64,000 nucleotides of DNA from Candidatus Bathyarchaeota archaeon (GCA_026014615.1 JAOZHZ010000027.1:82920-146919), one strand, 5' to 3'. Positions 25,532 through 34,662 are shown, counted from the stretch's first letter. The notes: generated from the sequence alone by a model not told the origin. Numbers and translations: made by a program.

Positions 25532-25999
25532 TCAAATCGGCGTTATTCCAGTTTCCAATGGCATAGCAAACGGTATCGACCATTCTTGCAAGGTATACAT
25601 CATTGGTTCAATAGACACTACTTCCTTGATTTTCCTCAGGATAGCGATCACGTCGGCTATTTCTTGAAAGTCTCTGAAGAAAAAGTCAACGTAAAAATCA
25701 TACTCACCCCAGGTCGGGTGTGCAATAATTAGCCACGTGGTCTTCATTAGTTTGTCCTTAACGATTGATGAGTTTGAGCCAGATTTCAATTTAATGAACA
25801 ATCCACAGAGGCCTTTAATTCCACAGGCTTTGGAACTAAGAATAATTGTGGACCCCGTAATTATGCCCTCTTTTTTGAGCTTATCAAATCTTCTGAAAAC
25901 CGTATCTGTTCCTATGCCTAGCATTTTTCCTATTTTTTTAAATGGTGTTCGTGCATCGTTACAAAGAATCCTTATTATTTCGCTGTCTATTTCATCCAA
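25532..25999 (-). CDS. Single-domain Lrp/AsnC regulator (C-half equivalent)
   Basis: 155 residues: HTH MDEIDSEIIRILCNDARTPFK...GTDTVFRRFDKLKKEGII and a RAM-like domain (CGLFIKLKSGSNSSIV, WGEYDFYVDFFFRDFQEI). The tail ...LQEWSIPFAMPLETG resembles the ends of the tandem Lrp proteins (NRMPLMPYPKEH, RIPQWWPMDL), so it matches their second unit. It lies 6 bp after its partner gene (26006-26491), and the two together equal one tandem Lrp. They probably work as a heteromer controlling the propeller gene at 27071. Confidence 0.85.
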   Translation of the reverse strand: MDEIDSEIIRILCNDARTPFKKIGKMLGIGTDTVFRRFDKLKKEGIITGSTIILSSKACGIKGLCGLFIKLKSGSNSSIVKDKLMKTTWLIIAHPTWGEYDFYVDFFFRDFQEIADVIAILRKIKEVVSIEPMMYTLQEWSIPFAMPLETGITPI

Positions 26000-26005
26000 A
26001 CTGAC

Positions 26006-26491
26006 TTACTCCTTGAACAATTTTTTTAATTCCAGCTCCTCAAATGATTCGGCGAGATTATCGTTTAGGTTTACGGCTGCTAGGCTGATGCTAACTTCCA
26101 GAACTGCAGGGTGCTGTTTGATTAATTGCTTTATTTTGTGAACTTCGAGGAGGTCTTTGGAAAATATTGCCATGGAAATATTATACCTGCCAAATGTTGT
26201 CCAGGAAAAAATTCTGGCTTTTTCAATCTTCAACCCTTTGACATAATTATTAACCTCATCCAGTTCAGACTCTATAGTTTTAATGCCGATACTTGCGGTG
26301 AACGTTTTTCCCATTTTGGTTGTGTTCACTATTAGTGTGGAGCCTTTTATTACGCCTGCTTTTTTCATCCTATAAAAACGTGCTTGAACCAAACCAGGCG
26401 ACACCTCAAGTTCTCTAGCAATATCCGCAAAAGTAATACGTGCATCTTTCTGCAATACACTTATTATTTTCATATCTAACGAGTCAAGCAT
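26006..26491 (-). CDS. Single-domain Lrp/AsnC regulator (N-half equivalent)
   Basis: 161 residues: HTH LDMKIISVLQKDARITFADIARELEVSPGLVQARFYRMKKAGVIKGS and a RAM-like domain (FTASIGIKTIESELDEV, WTTFGRYNISMAIFSKDLLEV). It is first gene of a two-gene operon with the Lrp at 25532 (6-bp gap). The pair mirrors the two halves of the tandem regulators at 14.3 and 18.5 kb, so the family shows gene fusion or fission. Its divergent target is probably the propeller gene at 27071, although the gap here is long (579 bp). Confidence 0.85.
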   Translation of the reverse strand: MLDSLDMKIISVLQKDARITFADIARELEVSPGLVQARFYRMKKAGVIKGSTLIVNTTKMGKTFTASIGIKTIESELDEVNNYVKGLKIEKARIFSWTTFGRYNISMAIFSKDLLEVHKIKQLIKQHPAVLEVSISLAAVNLNDNLAESFEELELKKLFKE

Positions 26492-26620
26492 CTATTTTCC
26501 AACTGTTACTTTTACTGCCTGTTTAATGTTTGCGGGGGTATTTTTCAGTTTTGACTTGTTTTTGCGATTTTGAATAGCGAAGAGTGCTATAATAATCTTT
26601 TTTTCTTGTCTTAATGTCGA

Positions 26621-26638
26621 TGAATTTCGCATAGTTGT
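26621..26638 (+). promoter_or_regulatory. Shared TTYGCATA-type motif (site 4)
   Basis: TGAATTTCGCATAGTTGTG lies 130 bp upstream of the Lrp pair. An opposite-facing relative (TTTGCGATTTTGA) lies at 26561-26573. The rest of the 26.5-27.07 kb gap shows no supported gene; an 84-codon frame at 26733 has no good start or motif. Confidence 0.35.
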
Positions 26639-27018
26639 GTCTCGTTAATAAGGGGGGAAATCATTTTTCTTCGGCAAGTTGAACAGTTAATAGGCCTGAA
26701 ACGAGATTTTTCGGCTTGAGGCGCGTTCGTTTTTGTTCAATCAAACCAAGATTCTTGTGTTTTTTGGGTTTGTATTTTTTTGGGGTGCTATTTCCTTTTG
26801 TCTTACCTGGTTACCTAAATCTAAATTCGTTCGGTGCTTGATCGTGCTTGGCATAAGTTGGGGTGTGGTGCTGCTGTTTGACTTTTTAGCTGACTGTTAC
26901 TTTGCAAAAGTGCAGAAAGGAGTGGTGACATTTTTTTCGCTTTTTAACATCCAAATTAGGGTAAAACATCGTTATTTATTTCATTAAAAACGCTGTTTTT
27001 CGCTTAAAGTGAGAAGGC

Positions 27019-27026
27019 TTTTAAGG
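27019..27026 (+). promoter_or_regulatory. TATA box of propeller gene 27071
   Basis: CTTTTAAG within GAAGGCTTTTAAGGC, about 45 bases before the ATG. Confidence 0.5.
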
Positions 27027-27070
27027 CATGAAAAACAATCCGCGTTCTTATGCAAAATGGAGCGCTTAAA

Positions 27071-29794
27071 ATGAATAAAAATAGACAAAGAACTTTGATA
27101 GTATTGTCCTTGGTGTTCGCTATCGCTGCTTCAACATTTGCTGTTGTGCCTTCCGCTGCTGCGCATGACCCTGCATGGGCTATTCCTACTTGGATGTATG
27201 TCTCTGTTTCGAATAATGTCATAGGTGTCAACCAAGAACTCACGATTGTTTTTTGGCTCAACGAGTTCCCGCCTACAGCAAGTGGAGCTTTCGGTGACAG
27301 GTGGACTTTCACTGTTGAAGTCACCAAGCCTGACAACTCAAAAGAAACTTTGGGACCATTCACCTCCGACCCTGTAGGCAGCGGTTGGGCTGCATACACG
27401 CCCACTCAGGTGGGTACGTATACTGTCGTTGCTAAATTTGCTGAGCACACAATAACAGGTATCCCTGTGCCCCCTGGTGGTTATGTTTATGGCGAAGACG
27501 CTTATATCAACGATATTTATCAAGCCAGCACTAGCGACCTATTAACATTTACCGTGCAAGAAGAGCAAGTACAATCGTGGCGTGAAACTCCGCTTCCGAC
27601 GAGTTTTTGGACTCGGCCGTTAAACAATATGAACCGGAATTGGGATGTTCTTGCAGGTAACTGGTTGTCTGGTTCGGCGCAGAACGTTGGTTCAACTACT
27701 AGCTTTGGGTATGGTGTAGCTCCGGAAAGTGCTCATGTTATGTGGGCTACGCCGTATTGGGCTGGCGGCACCATGGACGCGAGGTTTGACGACGTAGGCT
27801 ACTATACAGGGCAATCATACGAAGGTTTTGGGCTCAATCCCCCAATAATTCTCGATGGAAAACTTTACTATACTGTGGAAACGCCGCCCCGTGAAGGTTG
27901 GTATTGTCTTGATTTGTACACTGGCGAAGTGGACTACTTCCACAACACCACTGGTCCCGTGACAGGAGTGCATGGTGGTTTAGCCGACAGTTCAGGAAGC
28001 GTCGGCGGCGAAGTGTTGTCGTTTGGTCAGATATACAATTATGAGTCGCCTAACCAGCACGGAGGCTTTCCATACCTATGGAGCACCAATGGTGGAACTT
28101 CTGTGGAGGAGATGAGTGTGTTTGGGCTGTCGGTTACATATCCCACTTGGATGATGTTCGACGCATACACAGGAAACTACATTTGCAGCATAGCCAATGT
28201 GTCTACTGCGGGTACACAGGTCTACGGCAAAGATGGAAGCATATTATACTATAACATCAACGACGGACGGCTAACAGTATGGAACACAAGCCGAGCTATC
28301 TGGTACGAACCTGTATGGTTTACCAACGAATACTGGATGTGGAGACCCGATTTAAACAACACATTTGATGGTAACAACGGTTACTCTTTGAATGTGTCAA
28401 TACCTGAGGTGCAGGGTAGCATCCTAGCAATTCGTGAAGACCAATACGTAATCGGTGGGACTTCAGGGAAGAACAACGGTGACACCGTTGAACAAGGCAA
28501 TCTGTGGGCTTTGAGCCTCAAGGCAGGCGAAGAAGGCACGCTCTTATGGAACATAACCTACACACCACCACAAACAGTAGCATCAGATGCGAGTGGCGGC
28601 TTATGGGGCCAAATCATGAGCGGACCAACTGTGGACCCAGAAGACGGCGTTTTCACCTTTGCGGAAACATTAACGAGACAACGGTGGGGCTACAGCCTCG
28701 AAACAGGACAACAACTATGGGGCCCAACTGAGCCAGAACCAGCAATGAACTACTATGGCATGGATACCAACATCTACAAGGGTATGCTACTCTCTACTGG
28801 CTACAGCGGAGTATTGATGGCCTATGATATTAAGACAGGTGAGGTCTTGTGGAATTACACGGCTGCGCAAGAAGGCTTTGAATCTCCCTATGGTAACTAT
28901 CCATTGACTATCAGTCTTGTTGCTGACGGAAAAATTTACCTGACTTCAAGTGAACATTCACCGACTATGCCTCTTTGGCGTGGTTCATACGTGCGCTGTG
29001 TTAATGCTTCGAACGGTGCAGAGCTGTGGAAGATAAACTGTTGGGCAAGCGGTTCCAGTGGAGCCGGCAGTGGCGGTCTTGCTCTTGGGGATGGTTTCAT
29101 AATTACCCTCAACTTATACGACAACCAGATCTATTGTTTTGGCAAGGGTCCAAGTGCGACGACGGCATATATACAGAACGATGTTATATCTCAGGGCAGC
29201 ACCGTACTCATTAAGGGTACAGTCACAGATCAAAGTGCAGGTGCAGAAAAATTAGCTGACAATTTTGGCTTTGTTAATGGTGTTCCAGCAGTAGCAGACG
29301 AAGATATGCAGGCGTGGATGGAGTACATTTACATGCAGCAAGCTAAGCCCACTGACGCAGCAGGTGTAAAAGTACACCTAACCGCCGTTGACCCAAACGG
29401 CAACTTCCAAGACATTGGCTATGCTACAAGTGACCTTCAGGGCGACTTTGCTCTGCAGTGGACGCCGCCTGTTCCAGGTATGTACAAAGTCACAGCTACA
29501 TTCGAAGGCTCAGCAGCCTACTACGGAAGCCAAGCAGGAACCTCCTTCTATGTGACAGAAGAGACAGCTAACCCCGCAATAACTCAAAGTCAGCCAAGTC
29601 AGCCTAGTGCAGCGCCAGCGCAAACCCCGGTACCGACTCTTGTACAACCAACACCTGAATCTTCTTCACCTAGCGAAGCTCCACAGCCGCCAACAAGCAG
29701 CGGTGTGCCAGCAATGACCTACGTTGCTATCGGCGCAGCTGTGGTTGTGGTTGTTGCTGTTGCAGTTGCTTTGTTGCTTAGAAGACGCAAGTAA
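27071..29794 (+). CDS. Large surface PQQ-like beta-propeller protein
   Basis: 907 residues from ATG 27071, with GGAGCG about 10 nt upstream; an earlier ATG at 27050 lies upstream of that site. Signal peptide ends near SAAAHD. The N-terminal Ig-like domain (GDRWTFTVEVTKPDNSKETLG) closely resembles those of 15502 and 55602. Then come propeller blades (AYDIKTGEVLWNY, LETGQQLWGP), the Ig-like domain with AVADEDMQAWMEYIYMQQ, a P/S/T linker, a TM helix and RRRK. A 10-residue loop before the insertion (KLADNFGFVNG) is shared only with 55602, linking these two copies. It is the probable target of the split Lrp pair. Confidence 0.85.
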   Translation: MNKNRQRTLIVLSLVFAIAASTFAVVPSAAAHDPAWAIPTWMYVSVSNNVIGVNQELTIVFWLNEFPPTASGAFGDRWTFTVEVTKPDNSKETLGPFTSDPVGSGWAAYTPTQVGTYTVVAKFAEHTITGIPVPPGGYVYGEDAYINDIYQASTSDLLTFTVQEEQVQSWRETPLPTSFWTRPLNNMNRNWDVLAGNWLSGSAQNVGSTTSFGYGVAPESAHVMWATPYWAGGTMDARFDDVGYYTGQSYEGFGLNPPIILDGKLYYTVETPPREGWYCLDLYTGEVDYFHNTTGPVTGVHGGLADSSGSVGGEVLSFGQIYNYESPNQHGGFPYLWSTNGGTSVEEMSVFGLSVTYPTWMMFDAYTGNYICSIANVSTAGTQVYGKDGSILYYNINDGRLTVWNTSRAIWYEPVWFTNEYWMWRPDLNNTFDGNNGYSLNVSIPEVQGSILAIREDQYVIGGTSGKNNGDTVEQGNLWALSLKAGEEGTLLWNITYTPPQTVASDASGGLWGQIMSGPTVDPEDGVFTFAETLTRQRWGYSLETGQQLWGPTEPEPAMNYYGMDTNIYKGMLLSTGYSGVLMAYDIKTGEVLWNYTAAQEGFESPYGNYPLTISLVADGKIYLTSSEHSPTMPLWRGSYVRCVNASNGAELWKINCWASGSSGAGSGGLALGDGFIITLNLYDNQIYCFGKGPSATTAYIQNDVISQGSTVLIKGTVTDQSAGAEKLADNFGFVNGVPAVADEDMQAWMEYIYMQQAKPTDAAGVKVHLTAVDPNGNFQDIGYATSDLQGDFALQWTPPVPGMYKVTATFEGSAAYYGSQAGTSFYVTEETANPAITQSQPSQPSAAPAQTPVPTLVQPTPESSSPSEAPQPPTSSGVPAMTYVAIGAAVVVVVAVAVALLLRRRK

Positions 29795-29817
29795 TTTTCC
29801 CCTTTTTCCTTTTTTTG
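29795..29817 (+). terminator. Oligo-T terminator tract
   Basis: A run of C and T ending in seven T's begins directly at the stop codon. Confidence 0.5.
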
Positions 29818-29846
29818 TTAGGAAAATTTGCGTAGGAAACAAGACA

Positions 29847-29944
29847 GGGGCTGAGTGGGCTCTGGAAGGTGAATTTCCAACTTGTTTGTTGGGTTTTCAT
29901 TTCTTTCTCTCCTAAGATTTCCGTTTCAGAGCCCCAGCAAACCC
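29847..29944 (+). ncRNA. Conserved structured 3' element, copy 3
   Basis: GGGCTCTGGAA pairs with TTTCAGAGCCC over 11 positions with one G-U. Inner hairpin CCAAC-UUGUUU-GUUGG, then TTTCTTTCTCTCCTAAG. On the minus strand the same tract reads as GGAGAG plus ATG, giving a 40-codon frame that I do not treat as a gene. Confidence 0.7.
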
Positions 29945-30005
29945 TTGAACTGACGTAGTTACTGCTTGAAAACTTTTCTAGCCGCAATTTGGTGAACGCA
30001 AAGTC

Positions 30006-30347
30006 ATGGCGCGGAGAAAGACAAAGGGCACAGAACTATCGGTCTTTTCTGGGCGGGAAGCTAGGTTGAACCGCGTTGTTTTTTTGGTTCTTGGTTCTGG
30101 TCGGCTTTTGTCTAGTTATGAGGTTTTTTTGGAGGTTCGGCGTGTTAAGGGTTTTAGGCATGTTAAGCGGCAGTGTGTGGATAGGCGGGTGAAAGCTCTT
30201 TGTGCGCAGCGTTGGCTTGAGAAGAGAGGTGTCCGGCCTGCTAAGGCGCATTTTCTTTCGCCCCTTTATGCCTTAAGCATTAGGGCAAAAGCAGCCATGG
30301 CTCTAAACAAGGCTGACTTGAACGTTTTTGTTCAGGATTGCGCCTGA
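30006..30347 (+). CDS. Small winged-helix-like protein
   Basis: A 113-residue basic protein: VVFLVLGSGRLLSSYEVFLEVRR, then KRQCVDRRVKALCAQRWLEKRGVRPAKAHFLSPLYALSIRAKAAMALNKADLNVF. The order of strand-helix, recognition-like helix (VDRRVKALCAQRWL) and a following basic wing is that of archaeal winged-helix proteins, but the family is not recognised for certain. It is flanked by structured element copy 3 and a partial copy, so it sits inside the array without being part of a propeller module. Confidence 0.5.
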   Translation: MARRKTKGTELSVFSGREARLNRVVFLVLGSGRLLSSYEVFLEVRRVKGFRHVKRQCVDRRVKALCAQRWLEKRGVRPAKAHFLSPLYALSIRAKAAMALNKADLNVFVQDCA

Positions 30348-30608
30348 ATGTCACTTGCAGCTTTTTGTGGAACTGCTTTCGGTAGATCTTTAAAATATGT
30401 CTTTAAACATGAATTTGGCTAGGTCCTCTATATAGCCTTTGATTTCTGCAGAATGAGGTGATAGTTAGTCATCCGGAGCTGTTTGTCATTTGGAAGGTTA
30501 GGAATATTTCTTCTTTGGGCAATAACCAAATTCCATGGTTCTCTGTTCGTGGATATGTTCTATTTGCTTTTGTTCTTCCGCGTGGGGAGTGTGCAAAGGT
30601 AAAATGCT

Positions 30609-30638
30609 GCTTCCGTTCAAAAAGCCCCAGCAAACCCC
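30609..30638 (+). repeat. Degenerate 3' half of the structured element
   Basis: GCTTCCGTTCAAAAAGCCCC followed by AGCAAACCCC matches the 3' strand of the element (TTCCGTTCCAGAGCCCCAGC...), but no 5' partner strand is present. It marks a lost module between the genes at 30.0 and 30.7 kb. The surrounding 30348-30679 gap holds no other supported feature. Confidence 0.5.
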
Positions 30639-30679
30639 TTTATAGTCTTTTGTTTCGATTAAACCTACTTGCCCATTAT

Positions 30680-31456
30680 TCAGTTCGGTTTCTCTTTCGC
30701 CGCTTCCCATAGTACGTCAAAGTAGTTCTGAAGCATCCCAACAAAGCACGGATGATTCGAAGTCAACACCGCAACCTCCATTGCCGCAGAAATATTTCTA
30801 TCTGGATAGACAGCCATATGCGCTCGTTCTTTATTGTATATTACCATTTCAACAGGAATACGATAGCTCACAAACTTGATCTTTTGGTTTCGGCGGGTTG
30901 GCCAAGATTTGATAGCTGCTTCGGTAGCATCTGTTACTATTCTCGTTTCTATATTCTTTCTATGCCTAATTCCCTTCACTTCTAGTTCTTCAGTAATGTG
31001 GCGCATGAGGGGGTCAAATTTGAGAACACTATCCGTTGTTCTTGCGCTTTGCTCCCACTCATAAAGGGCACTCTTAACTCTTTCTTTTCCTGTGATCAAC
31101 TCAAACGCATAATCAACTTTTTCGGAAGATTCTCGTAAAATCGCACTGAAGTTCTTCGTTATTTCTGCGGTTTTCTTTTCCATCTCAGAAACCCATTTCG
31201 ATTTCCTGTCAAGCAAGATCGCGAATATCTGGTCTATTGGTAATGTTTTGAACTGACTTGGCCTGCCAAGCCGCTCCGTTACTAAACCTGCTTTGTGCAG
31301 TTCGTTTAGTGCAGGATAGATTTGTTGTCTGTGAACATCTAGCGTCACTGAGAGGTCTTTAGCAGTCGTGTTATTGTGCTTTTGCAGAGCAACTAAAATT
31401 TTTGCTTCCAGTTCTGTCAAGCCTAACTCAATGAGGGCTTTCACAACATCTTCCAT
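30680..31456 (-). CDS. TrmB-family regulator
   Basis: About 258 residues from ATG 31456 (MEDVVKALIELGLTELEAKI); the frame is open to a GTG at 31501, so the start is uncertain. The N-terminal winged helix (LTELEAKILVALQKHNNTTAKDLSVTLDVHRQQIYPALNELHKAGLV) is the TrmB domain (PF01978). It is followed by a coiled-coil-like helix (SKWVSEMEKKTAEITKNFS) and a C-terminal alpha/beta domain ending LTSNHPCFVGMLQNYFDVLWEAAKEK, a motif shared with the other TrmB copies here. TrmB proteins usually repress sugar-related genes and respond to sugar ligands; the ligand here is unknown. It is divergent from the propeller gene at 31607. Confidence 0.85.
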   Translation of the reverse strand: MEDVVKALIELGLTELEAKILVALQKHNNTTAKDLSVTLDVHRQQIYPALNELHKAGLVTERLGRPSQFKTLPIDQIFAILLDRKSKWVSEMEKKTAEITKNFSAILRESSEKVDYAFELITGKERVKSALYEWEQSARTTDSVLKFDPLMRHITEELEVKGIRHRKNIETRIVTDATEAAIKSWPTRRNQKIKFVSYRIPVEMVIYNKERAHMAVYPDRNISAAMEVAVLTSNHPCFVGMLQNYFDVLWEAAKEKPN

Positions 31457-31521
31457 TCCTTTTAGTCTCTCCATTATGGCGACAGTATTGAGCACAGGCA
31501 CGTTTAGCTTTTTTGGGCTTT

Positions 31522-31540
31522 AGACAATAAAAAGTTGTCT
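31522..31540. promoter_or_regulatory. Operator palindrome AGACAA-n7-TTGTCT
   Basis: A perfect 6-bp inverted repeat midway between the TrmB gene and the divergent propeller gene, 20 bp upstream of the latter's TATA box. Its A/T centre may also act as the TATA box of the TrmB gene. Confidence 0.5.
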
Positions 31541-31559
31541 TAACTTTAGTTTATTACCA

Positions 31560-31571
31560 GTTTTTAAAAAC
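31560..31571 (+). promoter_or_regulatory. TATA box of propeller gene 31607
   Basis: GTTTTTAAAAAC, about 36-47 bases before the start codon. The identical core TTTTTAAAAA is used at 51668. Confidence 0.55.
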
Positions 31572-31606
31572 CTTTGAAGCGTTTTCAAGGTTCAGGAGTA
31601 AAAAAC

Positions 31607-34600
31607 ATGAAAGAAAAAAACAAAAATATTAGAGTTATAACTGCGCTTTGCTTGGCTTTGCTGATGCTTTCTTCAGCTATCTTTGTGTTCTCAGATTCCA
31701 CAATGCCTACTGTTAAAGCTGCGACCGCGAAAGACTTAATGCAGTACGAATATCCGAAATTAGCAGGAGGTGCCAGTAACACATATTTCACCGCTGGTCC
31801 AGCTCCAAACGCCCCTAACATACAGTGGATAGCCACACTACCTACTACCTTACACAGCCAAATAGTGGCCTTCGGCGGCTTAGTTCTTGTTAGTGACGTT
31901 CCACAAATCTATTCGAGTCAACCTGGGACATTATATGCTCTTGACCCTGCAACTGGACAAATCATCTGGTCAAGACCGACCATCGGTACTCTCTCCATCA
32001 ACAGCATCTTTGGTATCGACAGCACCTACATGATATATGGTTCTAACTGCGTCAAAATCGCTGATGGCACAACAGTATGGACAGGCCCACCAGGGTTCAG
32101 CGCTGGATTGGGGTATATCCCTGAGCTTAAAATGTTCCTCAGCGTAGCCATTGGCTGGAAACTCAACGACCCATCGCAACCTCCAACTGTGGCGTGGAAC
32201 AGAACAACCAATTTAGACTACGGGAAATATGGTAGTGAATCAGCGGTAGCATACGGTGACGGAATAGTGGCTATGTCGACCAGTCTAAATTACTTGACCG
32301 GCGTTAACGCTTCAACTGGCGCGACAATGTGGACAGTAAATACAAAGCGTGGTGGAAACAGCGGGATGACCTATGTCGATGGCGTATTCTCTGCTGCTGG
32401 TATCAACGGCGTAATGGAAGGTTGGAATGCCACCACGGGCGAACAACTTTGGTCTTACAACCCAAACAGCTTCTTTAATGAATTCTTTGGATACCACGGT
32501 GCAGCATACGGCATGATATACTCAAAGAACCAAGATGGGTATCTCTACGCTGTAAATGCAACAACTGGTCAGCTCGTTTGGAAACAGAAAGGACCCGGCG
32601 TCGGATTCACAAACCAACTTTCAATTGCAGATGGTAAAGTCTACGTCCAAATGGGCGAAAATCAATACGCTGATCCATTAACAGGTATTCCCTGCCACTC
32701 GGAATTTGACTGTTTCGACGCTTACACTGGAGAACTTATGTGGAGTCTTCCTATTGAAGACGGGGCGCCCCGCAACCTTCAGTGCGTAGCTTATGGAAAT
32801 CTGTACATAATTCCGACTACGTCAAAATGGGACAACGGTACATTCACATATTCAGGTGAAACTGGTTATGCTGGCGGCAGCAATGAAGTCTGGTGCATAG
32901 GGGATACCCCTAGGGATTGGTCAATGTTCATGAACGATCCAGAGCACTCTGGAGTCGGTTATGGTCCAACACACTTGTCGCTTAAATGGAGCGTTCAAAC
33001 AGACGGTGCCTTAGTGTCCTCGCCAACGCTTGTTAATGGTGTAGCGTACATCGGCTCTTGGGATGGTAATATCTACGCTTTCAATGCTAACAGTGGCGCA
33101 AAGATTTGGAACTACTCGATAGGTAAAATCGGCTTTAGCAGTACAGTGGCGGTTGTTAATGGCAAGCTTTACACAGGTCCAGATGATGGTAATGTCTACT
33201 GTTTGGATGCAACGACTGGAACTAAGTTGTGGCAAGCAAGCGCTACAGTAGGTACTGGCTCTCCGATAGTTTCAGGCGGCAAGGTGTACGTGGCTGGAGG
33301 TAGCACGCTTTACTGTTTCGACGCGACCAGTGGATCCCAAGTTTGGAAATACGATGCGGGTGCAATGATAGGTGGTACATCCGCAGCGGCTACACGTGGA
33401 TATGTAGCTGGAACTCCAGCAGTTGACGACGGCGCAGTCTACATCGGCGTTAACGGTCTGTTTACAGGCATCGGGTTTAACGTAACAAAGCTTGACGCAG
33501 AAACAGGCGCGGTCATTTTCAACGTTGTATGCCCTGGTTATTATGCCGGTGGCCCGACTGGTGCTGCTTATCCGTTTATGCAACTGGGGTCTGTCGTGGT
33601 CGGTGATGGCATGGTCTTTGTGCAAGGGACATACAGAAACAACTATGCTCTGAACGCTACTACAGGCGAAATAATCTGGCTGTATCAGACTGGAAACAAT
33701 CCGGGCACTCCGGAGCAGAACCAAGGGACAGGTCAGGCTGGCTTGTTATACCACGGCGGTTTGGTCTACCTAAGTGACTACTACTCTACAAGCTGTGTCA
33801 ACGCTACTACTGGAATCAAAGTATGGAGTACGTACATGTCGCGCGAGGGCTTAGCCCCGGGGTTATCCTACTCATACGGTGTGGTCTACGTCGTTAATGA
33901 AGTGGGCACTTTGTATGTGCTGGATGCCGCGACCGGAGCAAAGCAGTCCTGGTATCAGCTTGGTGGCGACGAGTTGCATTCAATACCAACGCCTTACAAC
34001 GGTTCATTGTATTTGACGAGCATGGACTGGAAGCTTTACTGCTTCGAAGAAGCACCCACCGCGCAGGATACAGGTCCAGCATTGCCTACTGTAGCAACTT
34101 TGTCTGTTGCGCCTAAATTCCAGACGTTGGGTTCTACGGTGCTGTTTGAGGGCACAGTTATCGCGCAGTCTCTGGATACACAGGCAGGTGTTCCTGTTGC
34201 GGTACATTTGACGGCTATTGACCCGAACAACAACTTCCAAGACATAGCCACTGTAGCTTGTGATGATGCTGGTTTCTTCTGCACTACATGGACTCCGCCT
34301 GTTCCTGGTTCGTACGTTGTTACTGCATGCTTTGAGGGTGACCAATACTTCCTAGCTTCCGCAGCGAAAACAGCTTTCGTTGTAACTGAAGTACCCGCAA
34401 CTAACGCTATTGTCTCCCCAACTCCAACACCCGCGGTAACTCCCGCCCCAACCGTGCCAACTTCCACTCCTCTGCAATCTGTTTCGCCTTTGCCCAGCGA
34501 AGCTCCGCAGCCATCTACGAGCGAAGCTCCCGCAACACTGACCTATATTGCTATCGCCGTTGCAGTTATCGTTATCGTTGTAGTCGCAGCAGCACTTGTC

Positions 34601-34618
34601 CTTCGCAGACGCAAGTGA
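31607..34618 (+). CDS. Large surface PQQ-like propeller protein, long subtype
   Basis: 1003 residues from ATG 31607, which follows AGGAGT by 9 nt. After the signal peptide there is no N-terminal Ig-like domain; instead DLMQYEYPKLAGGASNTYF leads into a first set of propeller blades (ALDPATGQIIWSR, GVNASTGATMWTV, AVNATTGQLVWKQ). A junction DWSMFMNDPEHSGVGYG then starts a second propeller (AFNANSGAKIWNY, CLDATTGTKLWQA, ALNATTGEIIWLY). The Ig-like domain (VHLTAIDPNNNFQDIATV, CTTWTPPVPGSYVVTA) lacks the WMEYLY insertion. Linker, TM and RRRK close the protein. Only 59758 shares this plan. DWSMF(x)DPEHSG also resembles the propeller start of the 5913 protein (DWSMFRHDLTHAG). Confidence 0.85.
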   Translation: MKEKNKNIRVITALCLALLMLSSAIFVFSDSTMPTVKAATAKDLMQYEYPKLAGGASNTYFTAGPAPNAPNIQWIATLPTTLHSQIVAFGGLVLVSDVPQIYSSQPGTLYALDPATGQIIWSRPTIGTLSINSIFGIDSTYMIYGSNCVKIADGTTVWTGPPGFSAGLGYIPELKMFLSVAIGWKLNDPSQPPTVAWNRTTNLDYGKYGSESAVAYGDGIVAMSTSLNYLTGVNASTGATMWTVNTKRGGNSGMTYVDGVFSAAGINGVMEGWNATTGEQLWSYNPNSFFNEFFGYHGAAYGMIYSKNQDGYLYAVNATTGQLVWKQKGPGVGFTNQLSIADGKVYVQMGENQYADPLTGIPCHSEFDCFDAYTGELMWSLPIEDGAPRNLQCVAYGNLYIIPTTSKWDNGTFTYSGETGYAGGSNEVWCIGDTPRDWSMFMNDPEHSGVGYGPTHLSLKWSVQTDGALVSSPTLVNGVAYIGSWDGNIYAFNANSGAKIWNYSIGKIGFSSTVAVVNGKLYTGPDDGNVYCLDATTGTKLWQASATVGTGSPIVSGGKVYVAGGSTLYCFDATSGSQVWKYDAGAMIGGTSAAATRGYVAGTPAVDDGAVYIGVNGLFTGIGFNVTKLDAETGAVIFNVVCPGYYAGGPTGAAYPFMQLGSVVVGDGMVFVQGTYRNNYALNATTGEIIWLYQTGNNPGTPEQNQGTGQAGLLYHGGLVYLSDYYSTSCVNATTGIKVWSTYMSREGLAPGLSYSYGVVYVVNEVGTLYVLDAATGAKQSWYQLGGDELHSIPTPYNGSLYLTSMDWKLYCFEEAPTAQDTGPALPTVATLSVAPKFQTLGSTVLFEGTVIAQSLDTQAGVPVAVHLTAIDPNNNFQDIATVACDDAGFFCTTWTPPVPGSYVVTACFEGDQYFLASAAKTAFVVTEVPATNAIVSPTPTPAVTPAPTVPTSTPLQSVSPLPSEAPQPSTSEAPATLTYIAIAVAVIVIVVVAAALVLRRRK

Positions 34619-34630
34619 CACCAAAAATCA

Positions 34631-34650
34631 TTTTCCTTTTTTCTTTTTTT
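34631..34650 (+). terminator. Oligo-T terminator tract
   Basis: TTTTCCTTTTTTCTTTTTTT 12 bases after the stop codon. Confidence 0.55.
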
Positions 34651-34662
34651 GGAGAAAAGTGA

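Noticed and set aside
26733-26987. 84-codon hydrophobic frame upstream of a propeller gene
   Set aside because: T-rich sequence gives Phe/Val/Leu runs; it ends in the promoter region of 27071 and has no ribosome-binding site.
29847-29944. Minus strand of several elements reads GGAGAG plus ATG plus a short frame (MKTQQTSWK, MKNQQASWN and similar)
   Set aside because: The downstream frame differs between copies, copy 1 stops after four codons, and copies 5 and 6 lack the ATG; pairing of the RNA explains the conservation better than a peptide does.
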